Source: Bolinopsis microptera (Eukaryota > Ctenophora > Tentaculata > Lobata > Bolinopsidae). From it: a DNA stretch of 64,000 nt. A program made the position numbers and the translations under genes. Positions 34,101-49,100 of the stretch are shown here, piece after piece; positions within the stretch are counted from its first letter, which is position 1, and every line of letters starts with the position of its first letter. The DNA lies in the NCBI RefSeq assembly GCF_026151205.1, contig NC_087084.1, positions 13,545,453-13,609,452 on the forward strand, given 5' to 3'. The notes below the pieces were generated by a model. It searched no databases, had not been told where the DNA came from, and saw nothing but the letters and a program-made list of their open reading frames with translations.

Positions 34101-37100
34101 CTTGTATCCTGGTCCCACTGTTGTATCCTGACCACTATTACTTGTATCCTGACCACTATTACTTGTACCCTGGTCCCACTGTTGTATCCTGACCACTATT
34201 ACTTGTATCCTGACCACTATTACTTGTACCCTGGTCCCACTGTTGTATCCTGACCACTATTACTTGTATCCTGACCACTATCACTTGTATCCTGGTCCCA
34301 CTGTTGTATCCTGACCACTGTTGTATCCTGACCACTATTACTTGTACCCTGGTCCCACTGTTGTATCCTGACCACTGTTGTATCCTGACCACTATTACTT
34401 GTACCCTGGTCCCACTGTTGTATTCTGACCACTGTTGTATCCTGACCACTATTACTTGTATCCTGACCACTATTACTTGTATCCTGACCACTATTACTTG
34501 TATCCTGACCACTATTACTTGTATCCTGACCACTATTACTTGTATCCTGACCACTATTACTTGTACCCTGGTCCCACTGTTGTATCCTGACCACTATTAC
34601 TTGTATCCTGGTCCCACTGTTGTATCCTGACCACTGTTGTATCCTGACCACTATTACTTGTACCCTGGTCCCACTGTTGTATCCTGACCACTGTTGTATC
34701 CTGACCACTATTACTTGTACCCTGACCACTATTACTTGTATCCTGACCACTATTACTTGTACCCTGACCACTATTACTTGTACCCTGGTCCCACTGTTGT
34801 ATCCTGACCACTATTACTTGTATCCTGGTCCCACTGTTGTATCCTGACCACTGTTGTATCCTGACCACTATTACTTGTATCCTGACCACTATTACTTGTA
34901 CCTTGGTCCCACTGTTGTATCCTGACCACTATTACTTGTATCCTGACCACTATTACTTGTATCCTGACCACTATTACTTGTACCCTGGTCCCACTGTTGT
35001 ATCCTGACCACTATTACTTGTATCCTGGTCCCACTGTTGTATCCTGACCACTGTTGTATCCTGACCACTATTACTTGTATCCTGGTCCCACTGTTGTATC
35101 CTGACCACTATTACTTGTATCCTGACCACTATTACTTGTATCCTGGTCCCACTGTTGTATCCTGACCACTGTTGTATCCTGACCACTATTACTTGTACCC
35201 TGGTCCCACTGTTGTATCCTGACCACTGTTGTATCCTGACCACTATTACTTGTACCCTGGTCCCACTGTTGTATCCTGACCACTGTTGTATCCTGACCAC
35301 TATTACTTGTATCCTGACCACTATTACTTGTATCCTGACCACTATTACTTGTATCCTGACCACTATTACTTGTATCCTGACCACTATTACTTGTATCCTG
35401 ACCACTATTACTTGTACCCTGGTCCCACTGTTGTATCCTGACCACTATTACTTGTATCCTGGTCCCACTGTTGTATCCTGACCACTGTTGTATCCTGACC
35501 ACTATTACTTGTACCCTGGTCCCACTGTTGTATCCTGACCACTGTTGTATCCTGACCACTATTACTTGTACCCTGACCACTATTACTTGTATCCTGACCA
35601 CTATTACTTGTACCCTGACCACTATTACTTGTACCCTGGTCCCACTGTTGTATCCTGACCACTATTACTTGTATCCTGGTCCCACTGTTGTATCCTGACC
35701 ACTGTTGTATCCTGACCACTATTACTTGTATTCTGACCACTATTACTTGTACCCTGGTCCCACTGTTGTATCCTGACCACTATTACTTGTATCCTGACCA
35801 CTATTACTTGTATCCTGACCACTATTACTTGTACCCTGGTCCCACTGTTGTATCCTGACCACTATTACTTGTATCCTGGTCCCACTGTTGTATCCTGACC
35901 ACTGTTGTATCCTGACCACTATTACTTGTATCCTGGTCCCACTGTTGTATCCTGACCACTATTACTTGTATCCTGGTCCCACTGTTGTATCCTGACCACT
36001 GTTGTATCCTGACCACTATTACTTGTATCCTGACCACTATTACTTGTATCCTGACCACTATTACTTGTACCCTGGTCCCACTGTTGTATCCTGACCACTA
36101 TTACTTGTACCCTGGTCCCACTGTTGTATCCTGACCACTATTACTTGTATCCTGACCACTATTACTTGTATCCTGACCACTATTACTTGTATCCTGGTCC
36201 CACTGTTGTATCCTGACCACTGTTGTATCCTGACCACTATTACTTGTACCCTGGTCCCACTGTTGTATCCTGACCACTGTTGTATCCTGACCACTATTAC
36301 TTGTACCCTGGTCCCACTGTTGTATCCTGACCACTATTACTTGTATCCTGACCACTATTACTTGTACCCTGGTCCCACTGTTGTACCCTGACCACTATTA
36401 CTTGTATCCTGACCACTATTACTTGTATCCTGACCACTGTTGTATCCTGACCACTATTACTTGTACCCTGGTCCCACTGTTGTATCCTGACCACTGTTGT
36501 ATCCTGACCACTATTACTTGTACCCTGGTCCCACTGTTGTATCCTGACCACTATTACTTGTATCCTGACCACTATTACTTGTATCCTGACCACTATTACT
36601 TGTATCCTGGTCCCACTGTTGTATCCTGACCACTGTTGTATCCTGACCACTATTACTTGTACCCTGGTCCCACTGTTGTATCCTGACCACTGTTGTATCC
36701 TGACCACTATTACTTGTACCCTGGTCCCACTGTTGTATCCTGACCACTATTACTTGTATCCTGACCACTATTACTTGTACCCTGGTCCCACTGTTGTACC
36801 CTGACCACTATTACTTGTATCCTGACCACTATTACTTGTATCCTGACCACTGTTGTATCCTGACCACTATTACTTGTACCCTGGTCCCACTGTTGTATCC
36901 TGACCACTGTTGTATCCTGACCACTATTACTTGTACCCTGGTCCCACTGTTGTATCCTGACCACTGTTGTATCCTGGTCCCACTGTTGTATCCTGACCAC
37001 TGTTGTACCCTGACCACTATTACTTGTATCCTGACCACTATTACTTGTACCCTGACCACTATTACTTGTATCCTGACCACTATTACTTGTACCCTGACCA

Positions 37101-40100
37101 CTATTACTTGTACCCTGACCACTATTACTTGTACCCTGACCACTATTACTTGTACCCTGACCACTATTACTTGTACCCTGGTCCCACTGTTGTATCCCGA
37201 CCACTGTTGTATCCTGACCACTATTACTTGTATCCTGACCACTATTACTTGTACCCTGGTCCCACTGTTGTATCCTGACCACTATTACTTGTATCCTGAC
37301 CACTATTACTTGTACCCTGGTCCCACTGTTGTACCCTGACCACTATTACTTGTATCCTGACCACTATTACTTGTATCCTGACCACTATTACTTGTATCCT
37401 GACCACTATTACTTGTACCCTGGTCCCACTGTTGTATCCTGACCACTGTTGTATCCTGACCACTATTACTTGTACCCTGGTCCCACTGTTGTATCCTGAC
37501 CACTGTTGTATCCTGACCACTATTACTTGTACCCTGGTCCCACTGTTGTATCCTGACCACTGTTGTATCCTGACCACTATTACTTGTACCCTGGTCTCAC
37601 TGTTGTATCCTGACCACTGTTGTATCCTGGTCCCACTGTTTTATCCTGACCACTGTTGTACCCTGACCACTATTACTTGTATCCTGACCACTATTACTTG
37701 TATCCTGACCACTATTACTTGTACCCTGACCACTATTACTTGTACCCTGACCACTATTACTTGTACCCTGACCACTATTACTTGTACCCTGACCACTATT
37801 ACTTGTACCCTGGCCACTATTACTTGTATCCTGACCACTATTACTTGTACCCTGACCACTATTACTTGTACCCTGACCACTATTACTTGTACCCTGACCA
37901 CTATTACTTGTACCCTGACCACTATTACTTGTACCCTGACCACTATTACTTGTATCCTGACCACTATTACTTGTATCCTGACCACTATTACTTGTATCCT
38001 GACCACTATTACTTGTATCCTGACCACTATTACTTGTATCCTGACCACTATTACTTGTACCCTGGTCCCACTGTTGTATCCTGACCACTATTACTTGTAT
38101 CCTGGTCCCACTGTTGTATCCTGACCACTATTACTTGTATCCTGACCACTATTACTTGTACCCTGGTCCCACTGTTGTATCCTGACCACTGTTGTATCCT
38201 GACCACTATTACTTGTACCCTGGTCCCACTGTTGTATCCTGACCACTGTTGTATCCTGGTCCCACTGTTGTATCCTGACCACTGTTGTACCCTGACCACT
38301 ATTACTTGTATCCTGACCACTATTACTTGTATCCTGACCACTATTACTTGTATCCTGACCACTATTACTTGTACCCTGACCACTATTATTTGTATCCTGG
38401 TCCCACTGTTGTATCCTGACCACTGTTGTATCCTGACCACTATTACTTGTACCCTGGTCCCACTGTTGTATCCTGACCACTATTACTTGTATCCTGACCA
38501 CTATTACTTGTATCCTGACCACTATTACTTGTATCCTGACCACTATTACTTGTACCCTGGTCCCACTGTTGTATCCTGACCACTGTTGTATCCTGACCAC
38601 TATTACTTGTACCCTGGTCCCACTGTTGTATCCTGACCACTGTTGTATCCTGGTCCCACTGTTGTATCCTGACCACTGTTGTACCCTGACCACTATTACT
38701 TGTATCCTGACCACTATTACTTGTATCCTGACCACTATTACTTGTACCCTGACCACTATTACTTGTACCCTGACCACTATTACTTGTACCCTGACCACTA
38801 TTACTTGTACCCTGACCACTATTACTTGTACCCTGACCACTATTACTTGTATCCTGACCACTATTACTTGTACCCTGACCACTATTACTTGTACCCTGAC
38901 CACTATTACTTGTACCCTGACCACTATTACTTGTACCCTGACCACTATTACTTGTACCCTGACCACTATTACTTGTATCCTGACCACTATTACTTGTATC
39001 CTGACCACTATTACTTGTATCCTGACCACTATTACTTGTATCCTGACCACTATTACTTGTATCCTGACCACTATTACTTGTACCCTGGTCCCACTGTTGT
39101 ATCCTGACCACTATTACTTGTATCCTGGTCCCACTGTTGTATCCTGACCACTATTACTTGTATCCTGACCACTATTACTTGTACCCTGGTCCCACTGTTG
39201 TATCCTGACCACTGTTGTATCCTGACCACTATTACTTGTACCCTGGTCCCACTGTTGTATCCTGACCACTGTTGTATCCTGGTCCCACTGTTGTATCCTG
39301 ACCACTGTTGTACCCTGACCACTATTACTTGTATCCTGACCACTATTACTTGTATCCTGACCACTATTACTTGTATCCTGACCACTATTACTTGTACCCT
39401 GACCACTATTACTTGTATCCTGACCACTATTACTTGTACCCTGACCACTATTACTTGTACCCTGACCACTATTACTTGTACCCTGACCACTATTACTTGT
39501 ATCCTGACCACTATTACTTGTATCCTGACCACTATTACTTGTATCCTGACCACTATTACTTGTACCCTGATCCCACTGTTGTATCCTGACCACTATTACT
39601 TGTACCCTGGTCCCACTGTTGTATCCTGACCACTATTACTTGTATCCTGACCACTATCACTTGTATCCTGGTCCCACTGTTGTATCCTGACCACTGTTGT
39701 ATCCTGACCACTATTACTTGTACCCTGGTCCCACTGTTGTATCCTGACCACTGTTGTATCCTGACCACTATTACTTGTACCCTGGTCCCACTGTTGTATT
39801 CTGACCACTGTTGTATCCTGACCACTATTACTTGTATCCTGACCACTATTACTTGTATCCTGACCACTATTACTTGTATACTGACCACTATTACTTGTAT
39901 CCTGACCACTATTACTTGTATCCTGACCACTATTACTTGTACCCTGGTCCCACTGTTGTATCCTGACCACTATTACTTGTATCCTGGTCCCACTGTTGTA
40001 TCCTGACCACTGTTGTATCCTGACCACTATTACTTGTACCCTGGTCCCACTGTTGTATCCTGACCACTGTTGTATCCTGACCACTATTACTTGTACCCTG

Positions 40101-43100
40101 ACCACTATTACTTGTATCCTGACCACTATTACTTGTACCCTGACCACTATTACTTGTACCCTGGTCCCACTGTTGTATCCTGACCACTATTACTTGTATC
40201 CTGGTCCCACTGTTGTATCCTGACCACTGTTGTATCCTGACCACTATTACTTGTATCCTGACCACTATTACTTGTACCTTGGTCCCACTGTTGTATCCTG
40301 ACCACTATTACTTGTATCCTGACCACTATTACTTGTATCCTGACCACTATTACTTGTACCCTGGTCCCACTGTTGTATCCTGACCACTATTACTTGTATC
40401 CTGGTCCCACTGTTGTATCCTGACCACTGTTGTATCCTGACCACTATTACTTGTATCCTGGTCCCACTGTTGTATCCTGACCACTATTACTTGTATCCTG
40501 ACCACTATTACTTGTATCCTGGTCCCACTGTTGTATCCTGACCACTGTTGTATCCTGACCACTATTACTTGTACCCTGGTCCCACTGTTGTATCCTGACC
40601 ACTGTTGTATCCTGACCACTATTACTTGTACCCTGGTCCCACTGTTGTATCCTGACCACTGTTGTATCCTGACCACTATGGACGTGTTCAAACCTGGTTG
40701 GTGGTTTTGTTACATTTCTCCCACTCTTTACTTCTGGGCCCCCAGATTGAAATCTGTAACATTTTAAGAAAAACTGAAACTACTGACAAAAACTAGACCC
40801 TTTGACTGAGGGCACCCTTGAATCAGAATTTTTGTAACATATTCAGGTCCTGAGATATAGCAGTTTAGTTGGGGGCCCTGGATATTGAATTTTGTAACAC
40901 ATTTCTATGTTACACTTTTTCAATGAGTTTTTAGAGAAGCTTCTTGATAGTTTTTCAAGTTCAGACCAGTTTTTCTAGGTCACAAAGGGTTCCATCAACC
41001 ATATTATTGACCAAATTTTGTACTTGGGCCCAAAACATTGAATTCTGTAACATATTTATGTTTTCACTGCCAAGGTCATATCTGGAATATTCAATATATT
41101 TTTGTATTGGTAACATGGTTTTTAGATTCTCATACAAAATTCTGAAGCAATCCTTATTCATATAATTTGATAAAATGGCTGCGGAACTTGAATTATGTAA
41201 CATTAGAAATTAAGTGTATAGAGTATGTACCCTAGTGTGAGGGGTGTTAGGTAAGCTTTATTATAGTTTTTGAAGTTCAGACCAGTTTTTTCAGGTCACA
41301 AAGGGTTCCATCAACCATATTCTTGACCAAATTTTGTACTTGGGCCCAAAACATTGAATTTTGTAACATATTTATGTTTTTACTACAAAGCTCATATTTG
41401 GAATGTTCAATATATTCTTGTACTAGTAACATGGTTTTTAGATTCTCATACAGAATTGTAAAGCAATCCTTATTCGTATAATTTGATAAAATGGCTACGG
41501 AACTTGAATAATGTAACATTAGAAAGTAAATTTATAGAGTATAGTATATACAGGGTGGCCCATAAGTGACTACCCACACGCAACCTCTTAATAACTCACG
41601 TAATTCGTCTCCAAATTGCACCAAAATTTCAGAGATTATAGATATGGGTCAAACTTAGATTTCCTGAAAGTTTCGTAAGCCACGCCCAATTACAGTGGGC
41701 GTGGCGTGACACTCCCTCTTTTTCACTATTGTCTTCATAAAATGAGAACGCTTTAAGCTAAGAACTCAAAATTTTTTGCACACATGTGGCTTGATAATTG
41801 AAAACCTTTCCCAAAGATTCAAGTTCATTGCTTAAAATATGGCTAAGTTATGACCATTTCAAAACTCATCGGATACGTGATCCGAGCACTCAGTCAGTGA
41901 TCTGATCTCGTCACTTGGTTAATGGCCTGTTTGGCTCACATGCACCGCTTGATTGGTTGCAGCCTGCTTATGGGCCGGCCTATACAGCTGACTGCACCTA
42001 AAACGCTATCACACGAATTTATGGTGGTGTCACCATTTCAGGGCTTGTTGTATGTATCCTAGTGTGAGGGGTGTTAGGCAAGCTATATTATAGTTTTTGA
42101 AGTTCAGACCAGTTTGCCTAGGTCATAAAGGGTTCCATCAACCATATTATTGACCATATTTTGTACTTGGGCCCAAAACATTTAATTTTGTAACGTTTTA
42201 ATGTTCCGGTCAAGCATTTTGTACACCAAAATTGTAAAATTTTGTATAAATTACGAGTCAATTGTCACTCTGCCACTTCAGTGATTCCATTAAATTTTCT
42301 TAGTACATTTAGCTAGTTTATAGTAGATACACACGATCACAGAATAGAGGAGCACAATTGGGCTCTTTGTTCTGCGACCGTGTTTCCTCGGTGGGCCGAC
42401 AGGTTTTTGTTGTGTAGTAGTGCTGGGGAAGAAACACGCTTTAAATATCAATGAATGTAAATATTGTTAATTGACATTAGTGCCACAGTTTATGTGGTAA
42501 AAACAAATTTATGGTCAAACATTATATATCGTAGAAGGGCATGATTTACCCACATCACTAAGCATCTGGATGGACAATTAGCACACAAGGATAAACTGAG
42601 CTTTAAACATGACCACCAGCAATAGCATATAACCATAGCTCCAAAATAAATAAATTGCTCTACATAGAAACATCTGGCCTGATCTTATCACATTGTGGTC
42701 CCCTGGGGTTCGGTAAAGCCCTTACAGGCAACTGGGTCCTTTTACCAGCCACAATAAAACTAGTCATGCCAGTACTGTCATAAACTGTAACCGACTATTT
42801 AAAAATAAGATATATTTTGCTAGAATTCTAAATTTTAAGCCATAGAGCAATCTTCTCAATTTTAAAATTTAAAAATAACTTTTTACCCTAACTATGATGT
42901 GGTGGCATTTCATACTTAACTAAAATTCAACTTTGAAAGTCAATAGATTATTAGTCACAACAAAATTATAGTTTAAGACATCCATTTTGCATTGTGTTTC
43001 CATTATTAGAATTTATGATATGTATTGATTGAATAATTGGTAATAAATTTAACTTTTGTTTTATTAAAAAAAAAAAAAAAAAAAAAAAAAGTGGATAAAC

Positions 43101-46100
43101 TCGTGACCTGACATTTTATTGTTACAAATTTCAATATAAAGGGCCCAATTTCTATTTTCTATACAATTTGATATATAAATTAAACGTTTTTAAATATCCA
43201 ACCTTTACTCTAATTAGCTATATTCATTTGATTAAATTTACCGCGTTCTGTCGTAAATTTAAATTACATTACATTCAAATTGTTACAAAATTCAATAATT
43301 TGGTCCCAATTATCATTTTTTAAATTTGTTAAGTTGTTTCATGTCTTTATTTTAATGCATCAGCCAACTTAAAACCAATACTAGATCAAACACCTCTGTA
43401 TAACATACTCATTTGTAACCATGTTACGTTATTCAAAGAAATGGGCCTTTTATTGATTATGAGCCATATACCAAGATTGTTGTAATGCCTTTATACAAGA
43501 ATTGCTGCACTAATAACCTGGTTTTAGAGTTAAATACATATCCTACACTAGCTGTGGTTGTGACAAACTATAAAGATATCATGAAAACAAGATGTTACAA
43601 AATGTCCATTTTGGGCCTTTTTATGAACTCAAAAGTGGGCCTTTTTTCATTCCGCAGCTAAGCAAATACCTAAAGTACATTTTTGTGAAGCAAGAATCTT
43701 TAGAATTTAATAATTGGCTGAGCCATTGAAAAGTGTAACCAAATGTTACATTTTTCAATATAACTGGGCCATTTTACAATATTATTCATAGCCGATGACC
43801 TGAGACTATTTGTTATGACAATTATGATCATATCTGAAAGTTTCAAGACCATCGAGTAATTATTAATGGAGTTATTGTAAAAATGAGAAAATCGCCCATT
43901 TTGGCAGTGTAACAAAACCACCAACCAGGTTTGAACATGTCCCTATTACTTGTATCCTGACCACTATTACTTGTATCCTGACCACTATTACTTGTATCCT
44001 GACCACTATTACTTGTATCCTGACCACTATTACTTGTATCCTGACCACTATTACTTGTACCCTGGTCCCACTGTTGTATCCTGACCACTATTACTTGTAT
44101 CCTGGTCCCACTGTTGTATCCTGACCACTGTTGTATCCTGACCACTATTACTTGTACCCTGGTCCCACTGTTGTATCCTGACCACTGTTGTATCCTGACC
44201 ACTATTACTTGTACCCTGACCACTATTACTTGTATCCTGACCACTATTACTTGTACCCTGACCACTATTACTTGTACCCTGGTCCCACTGTTGTATCCTG
44301 ACCACTATTACTTGTATCCTGGTCCCACTGTTGTATCCTGACCACTGTTGTATCCTGACCACTATTACTTGTATTCTGACCACTATTACTTGTACCCTGG
44401 TCCCACTGTTGTATCCTGACCACTATTACTTGTATCCTGACCACTATTACTTGTATCCTGACCACTATTACTTGTACCCTGGTCCCACTGTTGTATCCTG
44501 ACCACTATTACTTGTATCCTGGTCCCACTGTTGTATCCTGACCACTGTTGTATCCTGACCACTATTACTTGTATCCTGGTCCCACTGTTGTATCCTGACC
44601 ACTATTACTTGTATCCTGGTCCCACTGTTGTATCCTGACCACTGTTGTATCCTGACCACTATTACTTGTATCCTGACCACTATTACTTGTATCCTGACCA
44701 CTATTACTTGTACCCTGGTCCCACTGTTGTATCCTGACCACTATTACTTGTACCCTGGTCCCACTGTTGTATCCTGACCACTATTACTTGTATCCTGACC
44801 ACTATTACTTGTATCCTGACCACTATTACTTGTATCCTGGTCCCACTGTTGTATCCTGACCACTATTACTTGTATCCTGACCACTATTACTTGTACCCTG
44901 GTCCCACTGTTGTACCCTGACCACTATTACTTGTATCCTGACCACTATTACTTGTATCCTGACCACTATTACTTGTATCCTGACCACTATTACTTGTACC
45001 CTGGTCCCACTGTTGTATCCTGACCACTGTTGTATCCTGACCACTATTACTTGTACCCTGGTCCCACTGTTGTATCCTGACCACTGTTGTATCCTGACCA
45101 CTATTACTTGTACCCTGGTCCCACTGTTGTATCCTGACCACTGTTGTATCCTGACCACTATTACTTGTACCCTGGTCCCACTGTTGTATCCTGACCACTA
45201 TTACTTGTATCCTGACCACTATTACTTGTATCCTGGTCCCACTGTTGTATCCTGACCACTGTTGTATCCTGACCACTATTACTTGTACCCTGGTCCCACT
45301 GTTGTATCCTGACCACTGTTGTATCCTGGTCCCACTGTTGTATCCTGACCACTGTTGTACCCTGACCACTATTACTTGTATCCTGACCACTATTACTTGT
45401 ACCCTGACCACTATTACTTGTATCCTGACCACTATTACTTGTACCCTGACCACTATTACTTGTACCCTGACCACTATTACTTGTACCCTGACCACTATTA
45501 CTTGTACCCTGACCACTATTACTTGTACCCTGACCACTATTACTTGTATCCTGACCACTATTACTTGTACCCTGACCACTATTACTTGTATCCTGACCAC
45601 TATTACTTGTATCCTGACCACTATTACTTGTATCCTGACCACTATTACTTGTACCCTGACCACTATTACTTGTACCCTGACCACTATTACTTGTATCCTG
45701 ACCACTATTACTTGTACCCTGACCACTATTACTTGTATCCTGACCACTATTACTTGTACCCTGACCACTATTACTTGTATCCTGACCACTATTACTTGTA
45801 CCCTGACCACTATTACTTGTACCCTGACCACTATTACTTGTATCCTGACCACTATTACTTGTATCCTGACCACTATTACTTGTACCCTGACCACTATTAC
45901 TTGTATCCTGACCACTATTACTTGTACCCTGACCACTATTACTTGTATCCTGACCACTATTACTTGTATCCTGACCACTATTACTTGTACCCTGATCCCA
46001 CTGTTGTATCCTGACCACTATTACTTGTACCCTGGTCCCACTGTTGTATCCTGACCACTATTACTTGTATCCTGACCACTATTACTTGTATCCTGGTCCC

Positions 46101-49100
46101 ACTGTTGTATCCTGACCACTGTTGTATCCTGACCACTATTACTTGTACCCTGGTCCCACTGTTGTATCCTGACCACTGTTGTATCCTGGTCCCACTGTTG
46201 TATCCTGACCACTGTTGTACCCTGACCACTATTACTTGTATCCTGACCACTATTACTTGTACCCTGACCACTATTACTTGTATCCTGACCACTATTACTT
46301 GTACCCTGACCACTATTACTTGTACCCTGACCACTATTACTTGTACCCTGACCACTATTACTTGTACCCTGACCACTATTACTTGTACCCTGACCACTAT
46401 TACTTGTATCCTGACCACTATTACTTGTACCCTGACCACTATTACTTGTATCCTGACCACTATTACTTGTATCCTGACCACTATTACTTGTATCCTGACC
46501 ACTATTACTTGTACCCTGACCACTATTACTTGTACCCTGACCACTATTACTTGTATCCTGACCACTATTACTTGTACCCTGACCACTATTACTTGTATCC
46601 TGACCACTATTACTTGTACCCTGACCACTATTACTTGTATCCTGACCACTATTACTTGTACCCTGACCACTATTACTTGTACCCTGACCACTATTACTTG
46701 TATCCTGACCACTATTACTTGTATCCTGACCACTATTACTTGTACCCTGACCACTATTACTTGTATCCTGACCACTATTACTTGTACCCTGACCACTATT
46801 ACTTGTATCCTGACCACTATTACTTGTATCCTGACCACTATTACTTGTACCCTGATCCCACTGTTGTATCCTGACCACTATTACTTTTATCCTGGTCCCA
46901 CTGTTGTATCCTTACCACTATTACTTGTATCCTGACCACTATTACTTGTACCCTGGTCCCACTGTTGTACCCTGACCACTATTACTTGTATCCTGACCAC
47001 TATTACTTGTACCCTGGTCCCACTGTTGTATCCTGACCACTGTTGTATCCTGACCACTGTTGTATCCTGACCACTATTACTTGTACCCTGGTCCCACTGT
47101 TGTATCCTGACCACTGTTGTATCCTGACCACTATTACTTGTACCCTGGTCCCACTGTTGTATCCTGACCACTGTTGTATGATTATCAGAAATACACTCTC
47201 ACTGCCGTTCATTATCAGAAATACACTCTCACTGCCGTTTTAAAATTGTTAGCTCTCGTTATCGCACTGCTTATCTCTTGATAATTACACCGCTACTGCG
47301 CTGCTAGCTTGTTGTGCTGATCTTTACGATGGCAGATTTGGACTTGGAAAGTATCAATTACATGTGGAATGAGATGTTCACCTGGAGCAAAGAGACTCTG
47401 AAGAAATTTGGCAAGCCTTACGGAAAGTTAAAGGACATTGCGGACGCTAAGAACTTCAACAGACTGAATAAGCCGGAGATTGTCGATGTGTGTGGTCGAT
47501 CTTTTGAGTATACGAACTATCTTATGGAGACCGTTGAAGCGTATAAGAATGTGTTGACCAGACTTCAGGGTCAGTTAATTGAGAAGCAAGAGCAGGTTAT
47601 CAGTGTTCAGGCCGAGCTATCAGCTTGCAAGACTGAGCAACTTGAAGCGATGAAGAAAACTGTGTCAAGTTCAGTTGCTGATTCAGTGAAAGCGGAGTTC
47701 CAATCTTACAGCTCAGTCGTTCAAAGTTTGCCAGCACAGTCTCCAGTTATCAGCCCGGAAGCATTGACGTCTGTAGTCAAGACTATTGTTGCAGAGGAGG
47801 ACCGCAGCAGGAACCTTCTTATCTTCGGTCTGCCTGAGGAAAAAGAAGAGAAGCTCGAATCTCAAGTCAGTGAAGTTCTAGAAACTATTGGCATAAAGCC
47901 AAAAGTAGAGGCTCAGAGAATAGGAAAAAAGAAAACGGTTGACTCAACGCGACCAGTTAAAGTTATCACCTCAAACTCGCTCATCATTAATCAGATTCTG
48001 AGGAATGCCAGGAACCTGCGGCAGAGTGAGAAGTTTAAGACAGTTTTCTTGAGCCCTGATCGGTCTGTCGAACAGAGGAAGCTCCGGAAAGATCTGGTAC
48101 AGGACATGAAGAAGCGGGCACTTGCAGAACCGACCAAAAAGTTTTACATAAAGGACGGGCAAATTTATTGTGCCGATGAGAGCAACGGTTGACAACTTTT
48201 TTTGAGTGTGTGTTTCGTGTGCTGTTTTGATATGTTTTGGACCTTGTTTGTGAGGGACATATTGGTAGCTGTAGTTATTTTCTATACAAGACTGAATAGT
48301 CTTCAGGCTTTAGCTGAGCTTTAATTTCCGACACAGTTTTGTTGAGCCACTAGTCCATGATGGGGAATATTTATATATATAAATTAAAAGTAGCTATGAC
48401 CATTAAGAGTTAAATATATTGTTTATAAACAATATATTTAACTCTTAATGGTCATAGCTACTTTTAATTTCATGAATCATACAGATTTTAAAGTACGCTG
48501 GTACGATTTTTATCTTATTAAATTGCTGTTCAATATCTATTTTAGTAAACATTAACTGGGGTAGTAAAACCCAGTTCCCAATCAATCGTATCCTGGTCCC
48601 ACTGTTGTATCCTGACCACTGTTGTACCCTGACCACTATTACTTGTATCCTGACCACTATTACTTGTACCCTGACCACTATTACTTGTATCCTGACCACT
48701 ATTACTTGTACCCTGACCACTATTACTTGTATCCTGACCACTATTACTTGTACCCTGACCACTATTACTTGTACCCTGACCACTATTACTTGTACCCTGA
48801 CCACTATTACTTGTATCCTGACCACTATTACTTGTACCCTGACCACTATTACTTGTATCCTGACCACTATTACTTGTATCCTGACCACTATTACTTGTAT
48901 CCTGACCACTATTACTTGTACCCTGACCACTATTACTTGTACCCTGACCACTATTACTTGTATCCTGACCACTATTACTTGTACCCTGACCACTATTACT
49001 TGTATCCTGACCACTATTACTTGTACCCTGACCACTATTACTTGTATCCTGACCACTATTACTTGTACCCTGACCACTATTACTTGTACCCTGACCACTA

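Larger units (their letters stand above)
40680..43942. mobile_element. 3.26-kb TIR element inserted in the minisatellite
   Basis: 35-bp terminal inverted repeats with one mismatch (40680-40714; 43908-43942) start GGAC(G/A)TGTTCAAACC and end GTGGTTTTGTTACA. CTAT flanks both sides (40676-40679, 43943-43946), matching a 4-bp target duplication cut from the minisatellite unit. There is no transposase frame; the interior has internal repeats and a nested MITE-like sequence. Superfamily not assigned. Confidence 0.85.
47179..48587 (+). mobile_element. LINE fragment (ORF1 only) inserted in the minisatellite
   Basis: Begins with two direct copies of a roughly 30-bp leader (ATTATCAGAAATACACTCTC..., 47180-47240), then the 5' UTR, a complete ORF1 (47329-48192), about 190 bp of 3' sequence, a perfect 90-bp palindrome and 117 bp of unassigned sequence before the minisatellite resumes. 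ORF2 is absent. Insertion boundaries lack a clear target duplication. Confidence 0.75.
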
